A DNA stretch of 64,000 bases, from contig JAHNUO010000016.1 in the NCBI GenBank assembly GCA_019787685.1, positions 434,001 through 498,000 of the forward strand. The letters run 5' to 3'. Position numbers and translations under genes: made by a program. This document shows, one piece after another, positions 38,547-50,147 of the stretch (position 1 is its first letter; every line of letters begins with the position of its first letter). This DNA comes from Chiua virens. Lineage: Eukaryota; Basidiomycota; Agaricomycetes; Boletales; Boletaceae. The notes under the pieces were generated by a model that had not been told where the DNA came from, did not search any database, and worked only from the letters and a program-made list of their open reading frames with translations.

Positions 38547-40353
38547 ATGTCGGATACCCCCTCCTCGACTCTGGAACCACTACTCACAATTTTGGCTTAT
38601 GCTTTGTCGAAGCTTGAGTCGACTTTTTACAAAATCCCCGGCTCCGCTGTGGTTGCACGTTATGTCAAGTCTTCACACCAGAATGATCCTGGGCGAACTA
38701 TCCTAGAATTGATCCTCGTCATTTTCGCTATCCGTACGCTAGTTGCAGTCGCGAACACGAGGAGACAAACAAGGGAAGCATTTTATACAATTTTCTGAAA
38801 AGGTCTGTCCCTCAACGGACCAAGGTTTGCTTTCGCTCATCACCATCGCAGGAAATCAACGAGCTTGTCGATGAATGGATACCCGAAGGCCTTGTCCAAC
38901 CTATAACAGAATGGGAACAGCGAGACCTGTCCTCTGTTCCCGTCATTGCTGGTCCGACTGGTCCTAAGCCCAAATTGCTATCGAACGGCAAGTCAGTTAT
39001 GAATCTCGCAAGCTTCAACTTCTCCGGGCTTGCGGGAATGAGCAGATCAAAGAAAAGGCAATAGAAACCTTGCGTCAATACGGTCTTGGAAGCTGTGGGC
39101 CCCCTGGGTTCTATGGGACTATTGGTGAGTCTCAGTCACCTGCATGAAGAGCGCGTGGTTCACACGCCTACCAGATGTACACCTTGATTTGGAACGTAAC
39201 ATTGCCGAGTTTTTAGGGACAGAGGCTTCCATCCTTTACTCACAAGGATTCTCAACCATCTCTTCTGTTATTCCGGCTTTTTGCAAAAGAGGAGATATCA
39301 TTGTCGCGGACCGTTCTATAAACTTTTCCATCCAGAAGGGCATCCAAATCTCGCGTTCGACGGTTCGGTGGTACGACCACAACGATCTCAAAAGCCTCGA
39401 GGACGTTCTCGTCAGCATTGAAAGGGAGAGAAAGAAGCGCAGGGGTCCATTAACTCGCTGTTTCATTATCACAGAAGGTATCTTTGAACGTGATGGTGAA
39501 ATGGTCGATCTTCCCAAGCTGGTTTGTTAAACAACGTGTCTTGGTTTGCTTTACTGACTCTTGAATAGATCGAGCTCAAACTCAAGTACAAGTATCGGCT
39601 CATTTTGGATGAGAGCATCTCCTTCGGTGCAGTCGGCCGAACTGGCCGTGGTTTGACCGAACTCTACAACGTTCCCGTAGGTTCACACCTAACCGGTGGA
39701 ACATGGTAACTCTAATCATATTTCTAGGCTACGCAGATCGACATGCTCGTGGGATCTGTTGCTAACGGTTTATGTTCGTCCGGTGGCTTTTGCGCTGGTT
39801 CCTCCATTGTCACCGAACACCAGGTTCGTATGTGAGCGATAAAGAACAGTGCAGCACTAATTTATCTTTCGATCAATAGCGCATCAATGGAACCTCCTTC
39901 GTTTTCTCTGCATCAATGCCTTCCCTTCTCGCTACTTCCGGATCCGAGGCGATCAGTTATTTGCAGAATACTCCTTCGGTCCTCACCGCTCTCCACGATA
40001 ATGTCGACACTATCCGTTCGGTGTTGGAAAAGACTGAGGGGATCACGGTGCTTGGTCATCGTGCCAGCCCCATAATTCATTTCTGCCTCCGCAACAGTCA
40101 GCAGCATCTCACAGTCGCCCCCTCTGCACCCAGCCACGAGGCAGAGGAGCGTGTTTTGCAGGATATCGTTGACGATGCTCTGGCAAATGGAGTGTTCATC
40201 ACGCGCGGTAAGCACCTAAGAAGTCAAGAGATGATCGATTCTCGCCCAACCATTCGCATCGCTGCCACGGCCGCATTGTCAAAGAAAGATGTAGAGAAGG
40301 CTGCGGGTATCGTAAAGGCGAGCATTGCAAGAGTGCTTGTGAAGAGGAGATGA
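38547..40353 (+). CDS. LCB1: serine palmitoyltransferase subunit 1 (LCB1), with two single-base breaks
   Basis: The non-catalytic partner of LCB2 in the ER complex that condenses serine and palmitoyl-CoA, the first step of sphingolipid synthesis. Exons are 38547-38802, 38852-39124, 39175-39521, 39569-39676, 39728-39823 and 39880-40353; together 1554 nt, divisible by three. Seen in order: an N-terminal membrane segment ([13 protein letters not shown]), [81 protein letters not shown] and [15 protein letters not shown]. As in other LCB1 proteins the lysine that binds PLP in LCB2 is absent. Two breaks are visible: an extra G at 38742 (dropping it gives [17 protein letters not shown]) and a missing G at 39034-39036 (adding it gives [11 protein letters not shown]). 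They cancel in length, but the stretch between carries a TGA. In an essential gene this points to assembly error. Confidence 0.93.
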
Positions 40354-41075
40354 ACTACACCCACCTTTGGGTGTCAATCGGAGATTTATACCATATCTAT
40401 AAAACGGCTATACTGTACATGCGATGTAAATCGCTGATAATTTTTGTTGCTATGTGATTTGGGGTTAAGTAATGCGCTTCAGGACTGCTCAGCGCTCAGC
40501 ATTCAGCAGTGGTCAAACTTCAAACGATACATTGGCAGTGGGTTCTACCGCGCACATAGCGCTCAGCGTTCGTATTGATTCGGAATACCATACATATACA
40601 TACACAGCTGTCCTGTCCTCACAAGCATGTATTAGGCTTGTTGTAAAGGAGCTCAGTCTTTTCAATGCGGATACTTCTTACATGCACAAGTGATGTGCGA
40701 AAACAGAATCCCGCTACTGCCGCTACTGCGTATCATAACAGTAAATCTGAGACCGCTCACCGGGTTCTTGCGATGGGCCCTATAGCCTACTAGGCCACAT
40801 CTTATGCATATGCAATCTGTGATATGATGGTCTGTCATCGGGTTTGAAACCACGGACGCTGTCTGTTTATCCTTTTCAGAGACAATATTCGCGAATGACA
40901 CCATGAGCGCCACAAGTAGTGAGGTACACATTCCAATCAGTGGGACAAATGCAAAACTCCAATCTTCTCCTAGCATTCGGGTAACTACACTGGTAAGTAC
41001 ATAGAACATCCATCGAGCGACGCACATCGGAGTTTGTAGAACTCGGACAAACACACAATACTGTACACTTTCCTG
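40354..41075. other. intergenic between convergent LCB1 and lipase genes
   Basis: 3' flanks of two convergent genes; no coding signal. An imperfect repeat of GCGCTCAGC(A/G)TTC occurs near 40489-40570. Confidence 0.5.
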
Positions 41076-42335
41076 TCACATGTCCTTAAGGAGGGACTGG
41101 GCTTCCGCCGTATCCTTTATGTTATCATATTCATTCTGATGATCCTCCGGATTATCGATCGCCAGTTGCAACCCACTGGCGACAGGATATTTGGACGAGG
41201 CCTTATCTGATTGGCCCTGGTTACTAGTAGTGGAAAGCCCAGCTTGTTCCGGGGTAATCCCGATCTCCTTCACGTATGACACGGAGTGCTGCGTCATGGC
41301 TTCTTTGAGGAATTCCTGGGCGGTGGTAGGGACAGCGGTAGGCGGGGAGGGGTCGAAGTACTGAGTTAGGACGGGCTTGTACACCACGCCTGAGTTGATG
41401 GCGCTGACACCATGTTTGACGATATACTTCTTCACATCATCAACGATCGGCGTGCCATAAATTGCAGGAACTCTGCCCAACCACTGCTGGGGAGAAACGT
41501 GTTTGTACTGGCACCAGAGTTGGGGTACGCAGTCGAGGTTGTTGACCAGGTTATGGTTCCACCCCTGATAACTACGTGCGCCTGGTAACTTGCGAACAGG
41601 GAAGTGCTCTGCGAACTGATGGGCCCATTCTACGTTTCCACCAGAGAATCCCGCAACGGGGTACGCAACGGTGTTTCCAGTATGGAGAACCCCAGAGGTG
41701 ACTAGGATAAGCGAAACGGTGGTGGTGAGACAACCACCAAGACTATGGCCGGCAACTATGAAACGTGTAGGCGGAGATTGGTTCGCGGTGTTGAGGAATT
41801 CGATGATTGTCTTGCCCGGAGAGACGACATCCTCTGATGCTTTGGCGTTGAGAAGGTTATATGCTCCATACGCCACCCCTTTCGCGATGTATGATTTTCC
41901 CCGGGAAAGGTTGTCCGCGGGAACGGAAACGGGCTCGTTCTTGATTCCATCAGCCACCCAAGCATTGAAGTCGACGACGGTATCGACTGCGCAGTCTTCT
42001 TTCTCCATAACATCATTGGATGACATAGGGGTGCCGGCAATAGCAAGGAGGTAGGTCGGATGTTTAGAGCCATCCTCAAACTGTGCGTTCGGATGATAGA
42101 CTATATACCAAGAGTTGGCGGGATAAGTGGATTCATCCGACTTGAGCTTCCATACGGTTGGCCCGCACACGAGTTGCCATCCATCCGTAGCCTGAATTTG
42201 GGGGATCAGCTTTTGTTGGAGAGCTTGCTGAAGCTCCTTCGACGTTCCCTGCTGATCGTTGACCTGGTCGGCCAACATAGCGAAGGAAAAGGATTGTTGG
42301 AATATGTCGAGAGTCATTTCGGATGCTGGATACAT
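41076..42335 (-). CDS. class 3 (alpha/beta hydrolase) lipase-like protein
   Basis: A single open frame of 419 codons from ATG 42335 (a second ATG at 42317 is possible; the frame also runs upstream without an ATG). The nucleophile elbow VAGHSLGGCLTT is at about residue 205 and carries the catalytic Ser of lipase_3 enzymes. NNLDC downstream could supply the acid and YKHVS the base, though these two are guesses. No signal peptide is evident, so the protein is probably intracellular. The C-terminal 100 residues are polar, with Gln/Ser/Asp-rich low complexity. Hydrolyses acyl esters; the natural substrate is unknown. It is intronless and unbroken, unlike its decayed paralogue at 54890-55720. Confidence 0.85.
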   Translation of the reverse strand: MYPASEMTLDIFQQSFSFAMLADQVNDQQGTSKELQQALQQKLIPQIQATDGWQLVCGPTVWKLKSDESTYPANSWYIVYHPNAQFEDGSKHPTYLLAIAGTPMSSNDVMEKEDCAVDTVVDFNAWVADGIKNEPVSVPADNLSRGKSYIAKGVAYGAYNLLNAKASEDVVSPGKTIIEFLNTANQSPPTRFIVAGHSLGGCLTTTVSLILVTSGVLHTGNTVAYPVAGFSGGNVEWAHQFAEHFPVRKLPGARSYQGWNHNLVNNLDCVPQLWCQYKHVSPQQWLGRVPAIYGTPIVDDVKKYIVKHGVSAINSGVVYKPVLTQYFDPSPPTAVPTTAQEFLKEAMTQHSVSYVKEIGITPEQAGLSTTSNQGQSDKASSKYPVASGLQLAIDNPEDHQNEYDNIKDTAEAQSLLKDM

Positions 42336-44092
42336 TTCAGCATATTGGAGTGGGGGAAACACAGTGGGGTTAGCGTACCGTCGAGTTACACAGACAATCT
42401 GTAGTTGGCGGACGTGATGCGACTCTTAAATATGTCGTCCGTCGGCGCGCTAGCTGGATTTGTTCAGCTCTTGTTCGCCCCCAGTCCTTGATCAATCATG
42501 GAATGAAATGAACTTGGGACAAGAACGTGGAAGTGATGCCGATAGGTACAAGGCATCCATCGAGGGCGAAGTTCTGGACGGCTCAAATTGAAACCAGAAA
42601 GGAAACGTTAACGAGCTACATAGACTTCCCAAAATAAATTCGATGTTGCTTATACAGGGAGAAGTTGATGGTCATTCTCGCGGGACGTCAATCCAAGAAG
42701 TTACAGTGGAGCTCACCAGGCCGTGTGCTCCGCAAGTGATTGACCACCTCATCAAGAGGTCCATTTAATAAGAAAAGGAAAGCACACCGAAATGACGACT
42801 CATGAATCACATCTGATCTGCAATGATATTACCCTCTCCAGTAATTTGGTGTGTGGGGTATCCAGCCGCCATTCCATGGTGGGAACAGATATCTAGAACT
42901 GAATATACCGTTTACTGCAGCACTTGCACGATTGAGGCAGTCATGGCTGCGCAACCCTCACGAACAGGTAAGACTTGTACAGAAACAGCGACCTATCAAT
43001 AAGTCATATGTGTTCGTGATTGCGGGTTCAATCAGAATATTGGGTCACAAGGTTCGTCGAGAATCAGGCGGAGTTCATTTCTTGCGAGTACCTGACTAGA
43101 TATGAGCTCGTATCATAATATCTTTCCAGGCATGATACTCGTTTTCAACAAGTTCCGCAGTTCAAACCATCATGCGCTCCGCTATCAGAACGTGGTGTGG
43201 TTCTTGGACGCTTCGTTGGGCAGTTCCTTTCGCGTTTAGACATGGGCGTATCTGGTCGGAGAAGAACGTTGGGACATGTCTAATACGGGCCAGATGAGAA
43301 ACACTACCATGAGTTGCGGGTGAATAAAACCTCAAAGCTGAAAACGAAAATGGGTGTTTAAATCCTCGGAAGTACTCCGAACGGAATATCGATGATATTC
43401 ACGGTGACCTCTTGAGGTTTGAACAGGGCAGTGTGAATAGATAATCGTGTGATCAATTTATCTCCAGATGGCAGCGACGAGCGCTCACACACCTAATCGC
43501 AGAGAGAGACGTTGGTTATCATAACGTCCCATGTGTAATAAACGCCATGCTTCGAGCTCATGAGCTCATCGGGAAACCTCCTCATGATGAGCATAAAAAA
43601 GGATAAGAAAGAGACCTATCCGAAACCGCAGCGGGCCTCCCAAACCGAAGGGGCACACATGCGCCGAATGTTTGGTCTGTATGAATTATCCGGCAACGTT
43701 GTTCAGACGGAAACTACGATATAGCATTTCCTACAGTCCTGGAGCAATCGCTCAGCGAAAGATGGTCCAATTGAATTGGAAGGCGTGGTACATTCTGGAC
43801 CACTTTGGACTTGTACTGTCCCAGCCAAATCGCTATCTGTTTGGTTCCAAGTCGCTCTGGGAGGCTCTTGACTCTTGAAATCCTCGGATCATGTTTCCGT
43901 TATGATTGGGGTGTGAGTTAGACAAGGTCTACACCCCAAGACTCTAGGACCTAGAACGCCGCATCACTTTACCACCAGCAAACCATCCACGTCGGTAGCC
44001 AGAAGGAGAACTTGAAACTCTGACTCCACCTGGACGCGGGTGATTCAAATGCACTGTCCTCAGTCTTTCGATACACACTCGAGGAAACTATG

Positions 44093-44333
44093 CTCACCAT
44101 CACAGGCACTCCTCCGCCCAAGGGTTGAGAGGCCTCATTTGCTGGCAGCGGTTGGTAGGAAACCTTTTGTTCTAGTCATTCAGGACAAGCTCGAAAAAAG
44201 TATACTCATCGCCACAGGAGGTCCGCCGGTGTTCGCAGGCTACAACAACTCATTTGCCAGCTGCGACGTCGCAGGAACCCCTTCGCCAGTGCTCGCGGGT
44301 TGGGACGTCTCATTCACTGCCGATGGAGGCTAA
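44093..44333 (+). repeat. degenerate ~60-bp repeat coding for a PV.AG...SF motif
   Basis: Three segments read as related peptides: TGTPPPKG..ASFAGSGW (about 44095-44150, interrupted by a stop), ATGGPPVFAGYNNSFASC (about 44211-44267) and VAGTPSPVLAGWDVSFTADGG (about 44268-44333, followed by TAA). The last two are directly adjacent 60-bp units. The first is separated by about 60 bp that could be an intron. Protein unknown; possibly the remnant of a repetitive secreted or cell-wall protein gene. Confidence 0.4.
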
Positions 44334-44719
44334 TAGGAAGTCAGACTCGACGATATGGTCTATCATTACGGGAAAAGGGACGCACGGAAGCTACCTCATC
44401 ACGATTTGGTCCCGTCGTGCCTTGGACATTTCGCGAAGCACCTCGCCCTGGTTCGCGATGAATGGGAGTTCTGGCGTGTGGTCTCTCTCGCGGCCTCGTA
44501 GCCAAAGCGTGATCGGAATGTAGCGTTGTTCCCCAGGGGGTCCATAGACCGTTTGCTAAAGATGCGTGAGATACGTTGCACACTGATCACTTGCTGAAAC
44601 AGGTAAAGACTCACTCTTACGCACTTGGTTGGAGCCATTGTTGTATGACGTTCATTCTGAGGATTCATGGACGATGATGGAAGTAAGGCGGCTAAAACGG
44701 GAGATTGAACGGGCCCGGA

Positions 44720-44734
44720 TTTTTTTTTTTTTTT
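44720..44734. repeat. T15 homopolymer
   Basis: Fifteen consecutive T. It may mark the poly(A) tail of an inserted retro-element on the minus strand, but no element body was recognised. Confidence 0.8.
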
Positions 44735-44931
44735 AATCATTGTTTATTGTCGAGGCTCCATGTCGGACATTACATGTGTGGTATCTACTTTAACTGTTTT
44801 TGAAATATTTAGCATATACTGAGGGCGTCTGATATCAGCTCGGTGTCCGAGCAGAAGCCTGCGTGGGGCTAGGGGTGTTTTGACCGCATTTTGGGTCGTG
44901 AACGCGTGAGTTTGACTTTATCTCTCGTCTC

Positions 44932-44956
44932 GGGGGGGGGGGGGGGGGGGGGGGGG
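44932..44956. repeat. G25 homopolymer
   Basis: Twenty-five consecutive G, exceptional in length. It could form G-quadruplex structures; the true length is doubtful in any assembly. Confidence 0.8.
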
Positions 44957-46184
44957 TGAGGTTTCCAAAGTTTTGGGTAAAGCGGGCGCTGTCGTGTAGG
45001 AACTGGAGTGTGTGGGCAATGCACTTCGAGTCGTTCAATAGATTTGATAGCTGCCTAGACTTTCCGCGGGTATCACGTCGGAGACGGTCACGTTGGTGGG
45101 TGTATCGCGGGCATCGGGCCCGGATCCGGAACGTTGGCTGTGCTCGGGAGTCGGGTGACCTAGAAACTTCGCTCCGCTTTCCAATCTTCGACTTGAACCA
45201 TACCCCGACGACCCGGTGGTATCTGCAACTGAGTTTGTCTCCGGTTTGGCTATCGAAGGGATCTGGCCACCGGATTCCCGGTCGCTTTTTGAGACATCCC
45301 AGATGCTTGCTTTAAATCCTGCATTCGGCGGTCCCTGTGGCAAATATTTCGTGTCGAATCAGGCGACACGTCCACTGCCCACACAAGGTATTTCCCTCCC
45401 CGACAATGACGGCCTTCTCTTGCAGTTCTTCATCCCGCGTTGACACATTCTATCTTGTTTGCCATGCTGTGATGCCGAAATGGCAAGTACATACATTCCC
45501 CTCTGCCCCCGTCGAAGCCCATCGCTACCTCCACTCAGAACATGCTGTCCGTCAGGATGGAAAGCAATCGCATATACATGTTCTCCTGCGTCCAGTACTC
45601 TCGCATCCTCTGACTGAACCTGTCAGTGTGGGTGTCAAGGAACAAGGTGTTTCGGTTTACGCCGGTGGTCGTGTCATTGGCGCTAATTCCTACCCCGAGT
45701 CCCACTGCCAGGTGCGCAATGAACCCGTTAGCCGTTTCCAAGATCTTACTACAACTGCCCCGCCGTCACCTCATCGAGAACGTCTACATGGAGCACCAGT
45801 TTAGTGACGGGTTTTGAACTGGCCAAGCTGACAAGTATGCTAATCGCTGAGCATTGGTGTTGAGCATTAGCGAGCATGCACAACATGAATATTGTAGAAG
45901 AGGACCTGATAATCTTCATCACGATTGATGATGTTTGTTTTAGGTGTAGGCAACGTAGAAAACTTCGAGTCTATGGATGAATCTTATTACAAGAGGGGCG
46001 CATGAGCCACTTGACATAATAATGCTCAATATCCGAGTCAATATTCGATGCCAGGGTCGAGACTAAAGGGTAGGTCAAGCTCAATTGGCATGAACTGTAA
46101 CATAGGTACAAGGATCACCTCAACTTGAACGATTGTGCTCTACTGGTACATGCAAATACAGCGGCCACTGGCATGTACTATCTA

Positions 46185-47901
46185 TTACGAAGGTACTTTC
46201 GAATCCAGCATTCCCACTGCATCGTTCAACGCACCATCCAGATCGCTAAGCCAAGCCCACTCCCAGTTCTTCGTCATCACCTCACCTAACTTCGCTAGAG
46301 GAATGTCGCCGGCTTGTCCGACACTCATCTGCCCGTTCGATTTCGCACGCAAGGCAACGTCACTCGCGAATGGTCGCCTCAACTTGTTATAGACGGCCAG
46401 AGCATTAGGTATCGTCTCTAGTGTGGTCGAAGGGTGGCCAAGTACAGTGGCCAAAATGTAAGCATCCTGAGACGATTTTAGTAACCAGAGAATTTCCGGT
46501 GACATAGGAGCAGAGTGTATACCTCGATGCTTTGACCGCCTCCAGAACCCTGGAAGGGCAACATGGCATGCGCGGCGTCGCCAATCAATGCCACCCGACC
46601 ATGATAATATGATGGAAGTTGTTTTGCAATATGAACAGCCCACAATGTTCCATTGTCAAGACACTGTTTCAGACAGTGTTATTGTCAAAGGGGAGCTGTG
46701 GAATCACGATCTTGGTTTTATTTACCTCTAGTAGAGATTCTACCTCTCGCTCGAACCCTTGGAAAAATTTCCTGATTTCCTTCATGGGTAACTCGCGGAC
46801 GGGTGGGCCTTCAAAACCACACCTTCCTGATGTATCCGTTTGGTAACAGGTACGGATGAGGTCTTCTGATAGAGTAAAACCGGCGAAATTTATGAAATTT
46901 CCGTTTGAGATGGTATACACGACAATGCACTGAAAACAGAGTTTGAGATTTATAAATGTGCGCTTTGGTCGCATACTCACAGCGTCTTTCCCCATGTACT
47001 ATGTTCGATCGAGTACGTCAATCGACGCGCATCATGCAGCTGGAAAGGACCTACTACTGTGGGTTCTCGGAGTACTCGATGATGTGGTACACAAGCACGC
47101 AGTTTCTCTGCGTTGATTAATGCGCGATAAGAAACTGCTCCGCTCCAAATAGGATCCACACAGGACATCGCAAATTTTGCTGCTTGACCATTCAGGTTCC
47201 GAGCGATCTCCCGCATCATGCAGCCACGAGTGACTGACTTTACTCCATCGGCACCAACTAGCAAGTCGCACGTTGAAGAGGATGTGTCAGAAAATGTCAG
47301 TGTTATCGGGTATTTCGAATCGGCTGGCTGCGAATACGAGACCAGTCGCTTCGACGTATGGGTTTTGCATGATGGTGGAAGGTACGAGAGCAAGATTCCA
47401 TGGATATCTGCTCGATGAAATCTCATCAAATCGCCTGGGAAGGTCATCAGTCCAACGCGATGGTTAAGTAAAGCAATCGACCGCTACCCTTGGTCATTAA
47501 CCGGAACAACTCTACGCCCTCCGGTTGGTCGCTCTTGCGATAACTGAAAGATGGGACTATGGTTCTATGACAGGGTAGCCCGCCCCAGCATTGGATGGAC
47601 CTACCAAAATCTTCCGTATGTTTATAGTCCGTCGCTGCGTTCACTAGCGCGTGTTCGATACCCGCGCCCAACTTCCGCAAAACCTTCAAGTATGTCGTAA
47701 TACCGTCAAAGATGTCGACCAGCGTTGGAAGAAATATACCTTGAACGCTCTAGGCCAAATTCCAACGCCTGCACCGATCTCCGTGAATTTTTTGGCAGCT
47801 TCGAAAACCTCTACTTCGATATCCGGATATTTGGCCAAGGCCACGGCGAGCGTCAAGCCCCCGACACCCCCTCCGCTGCCAGTGTGAATGAAAGTGGTCA
47901 A
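46185..47901 (-). CDS. FAD-dependent monooxygenase, salicylate-hydroxylase-like
   Basis: N-terminal dinucleotide fold GSGGGVGGLTLAVALAKY followed by VEVFEAA and EIGAGVGIWPRA. Then RFHRADIHGIL, the second FAD motif DLLVGADGVKSVTR, YRALINAEKLRA, YTISNGNFINFAGF and the third motif GRVALIGDAAHAMLPFQGSGGG. Introns, read on the minus strand, fall after AFK, after MTKG, around an 18-nt micro-exon coding YMGKDA (about 46997-46980), after EVESLLE (63 nt, about 46727-46665) and after GGQSIE. With them the frame is continuous to the TAA at 46185. Such enzymes hydroxylate aromatic acids such as salicylate using NADH/NADPH; the substrate here is inferred only by family. The start is unresolved: the frame reaches 47901 with a TTG, and the nearest ATGs (47915-47927) are in another frame, so a 5' exon or one-base error is likely. 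Confidence 0.88.
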
Positions 47902-48857
47902 TCGCCGATAACTGAACGAAGCATTGACCCTACCATATTGCCACTTTGAATTTCGTCCCAGTCATCTGGCTTATTGTGGTTGTGTGCTGTGTGTTCGTCG
48001 TAAATCAGAGTTGAGTCCCTGTGCTATTCCTCCCGCTGTTTATATCATCAGAGCGTGGTCCGTAAAATTGATCATTGGCCTATCGAGAGGGTGCTTCGTT
48101 ACGGTTGGTGACATTTAATTTGAGGAAAGAAGCCAGGAGTCATCACGTCCGATGGAACCGCGGGGTCCTGGAGGTCAGGAGCTGAGCATCCCGATGCAAT
48201 CGTGTCATATCGCGAATCCAGGATACCCGCAAATATGGCGCAGTAAAAAAAGCCAAGTCCGCCGTTCATCCGACCCTACAACATGTTATCCCACAGTAAA
48301 GCTGCCGCAGCTTCTTGGAAGCTGAAGCTCACCGACTCGACTCACCACGCCCAACCTGAAGGTAAGCTCATTATAGCCCGATGAAAAAAAAAACACCAGG
48401 GCTGCATAAGCTGGTATACATACTTGAGGGATAGTCTAGGTTGTCATAGGTTGCTAGTAGAAACTCACCTATCCGAAGTATGGCGTGGCACGTTCAGGTT
48501 TATCCGAAATCCGAATCCGAAGATTTGCGAGGGACACGGACGATCGAAGACTTCCAAAAAAGGCGTGAACGTGTTGACCGCAAACCGCCGCTTGCAAGTG
48601 ACTTACGCGATTGCAAGTTGAAGCTTGAAGGTCTGATAAGGCCTAACTAAGGGCCACATCAAAGTAAGCTCCGAGTCGGAACTCATCATCACCCTAGTTC
48701 TCTCAAACGAACATCTTCGCAGGCGGAGGTAAAGCACTGATCAAGATAATATCTACGGCATCTTGAGGACCAGCTGATCAAGAATGGGGCTAACATATGT
48801 CATAGGTCATTCCTAGTTCAAGGCATCATTCATGTTGAGGGACGTAACAACTGAGAC
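47902..48857. other. divergent intergenic region
   Basis: Lies between the 5' ends of the monooxygenase (-) and the methyltransferase (+). It probably contains the monooxygenase 5' exon or leader and both promoters. No other gene recognised. Confidence 0.45.
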
Positions 48858-49856
48858 ATGCCTGTAGAACACATGGAGGATGACGAAAACACCCCCGCAT
48901 CCCTCCCTCCATGGGTGGAACTCGAGTATACTGTACGTTTTCCGGTGAATGTAGGCACGCACGCACGCACGACTAATACATTTTGTTCGCTTTCAGCATA
49001 TGAAGACCCTGGCAGGCCCATCCGCTCGTGTCCTCTTCACTCATCTCTCGCCGCGATCATGCGCTTCCTTGCAAGCCAAATTAGCTCCGTCTTCATTGAA
49101 CACACCAACCGTATCCTTCGATGTATTCACGCAAGATGTCCTAGAACTGCTTCGAAATCAAAACATCCCCTTGTCCAAAGTGTGTCTGTTGGATCCCAAG
49201 GCCGAACGCAAACTCGAGCCTGAGGATGGTCTGGAATTCGGGTGGTATCTATTCGGGGCAAGACATTCCGTGATTTTCGTCCCACGCTTCCCTCGACTGA
49301 CCATGGTCTTAGGGAATCCTAGGTATCGCTTGTCTCGCCTTGGTGCAACTTGATTCTTATCGCGATATCAGGTGATGATCCGCCCAGAGACCGCACATCA
49401 CAACTCCGTCAAATGGAATTTCCTACCCGTCACTTGGGACCCATGCAGATGACGACCGACACAGCACTCGGAGTCACCAAAAGAGTCGTCGATGACAAAA
49501 GTGAGCGTTCGCATATCCGTTGATCGACTCCGTCACGCCAACGTTGTTTGAACATTAGTTCCGCTAGACAAGATCCCTTATGTGGTACGTCCTGCTTTCA
49601 AAAATTATAATGCATGATGCGCCTGATCCACACACTCTGAACGTGCTTCAACCTTCCAGGAATTTCCGACGATAAAGTTCAACGCCAAGGAAAGCGTCGA
49701 AATGCCCTTTAGTCAGTCCCCACTATTCTAGAAATGATTCTCGTACTTGAGCGAATTGCAGAGTACATCGCCGACCGACCCGGAGGAGAGCCTCTCCTTC
49801 CACCTGGAATGAAGCAGCTATTGTATGAAGACTTGAACAAGGGCTTCGATTTCTGA
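48858..49856 (+). CDS. SFM1: Sfm1-type SPOUT methyltransferase
   Basis: Seven exons: 48858-48932, 48997-49257, 49313-49322, 49372-49500, 49559-49584, 49660-49711 and 49762-49856; 648 nt, that is 215 residues plus stop, against about 213 in yeast Sfm1. Conserved landmarks: EHMEDDE..WVELEY at the start, VCLLDPKAERKLEPEDG, then FGGILGDDPPRDRT, LGPMQMTTDTALGVTK, KIPYVEFP, VEMPF and YIADRPGGEPLLPPGMKQL. The GILGDDPP and MTTDTA segments form the knotted SAM-binding site of the SPOUT fold. Yeast Sfm1 methylates an arginine of ribosomal protein Rps3; the same role here is inference. The 10-nt exon 3 encodes GIL plus one base of the next Gly, and the intron before it uses a GC donor (49258). Confidence 0.92.
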
Positions 49857-50147
49857 CGAGTCCACCCCTGCACATTACAGTGACGTCCGTGATTAAAATG
49901 GTACTTTGATGCCATCAAAAGCGTAAGATACAGAGATCGGATATTACAATAATAACATCATCGGTATATGAGCAGAGTCCCTTACATACCACAGCAAACA
50001 GCAAAAGAGAAGGAATGATATGATATAAATATATACAATGACGTGTTGAACATGCCAATCATCGGCTTGTAGCATCCCAAAGTTCAGCATACGATGGTGG
50101 TTAGTTGCATAACAATGTTCAGGATGAGACCAGAAAAAAAATAGATG
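49857..50147. other. convergent intergenic region
   Basis: Short AT-rich 3' flank shared by SFM1 (+) and ATG1 (-). No gene. Confidence 0.6.

Larger units (their letters stand above)
42336..46184. other. gene-poor stretch
   Basis: Nearly 4 kb without a supported gene. It holds the degenerate repeat at 44093-44333, a T15 run (44720-44734) and a G25 run (44932-44956). Short frames around 45337-45820 show no domain. Confidence 0.4.

Noticed and set aside
46665..46727. Apparent frameshift in the monooxygenase before CLDNGTLWAV
   Set aside because: A 63-nt intron (GTAAAT...AACAG) placed after EVESLLE restores the family sequence exactly, so the gene is not broken there.
20247..47901. Possible secondary-metabolite cluster of P450s, lipase and flavin monooxygenase
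   Set aside because: No terpene synthase, PKS, NRPS, transporter or pathway regulator is seen, the P450s are paralogues of each other, and LCB1 lies between; co-occurrence alone is not enough.
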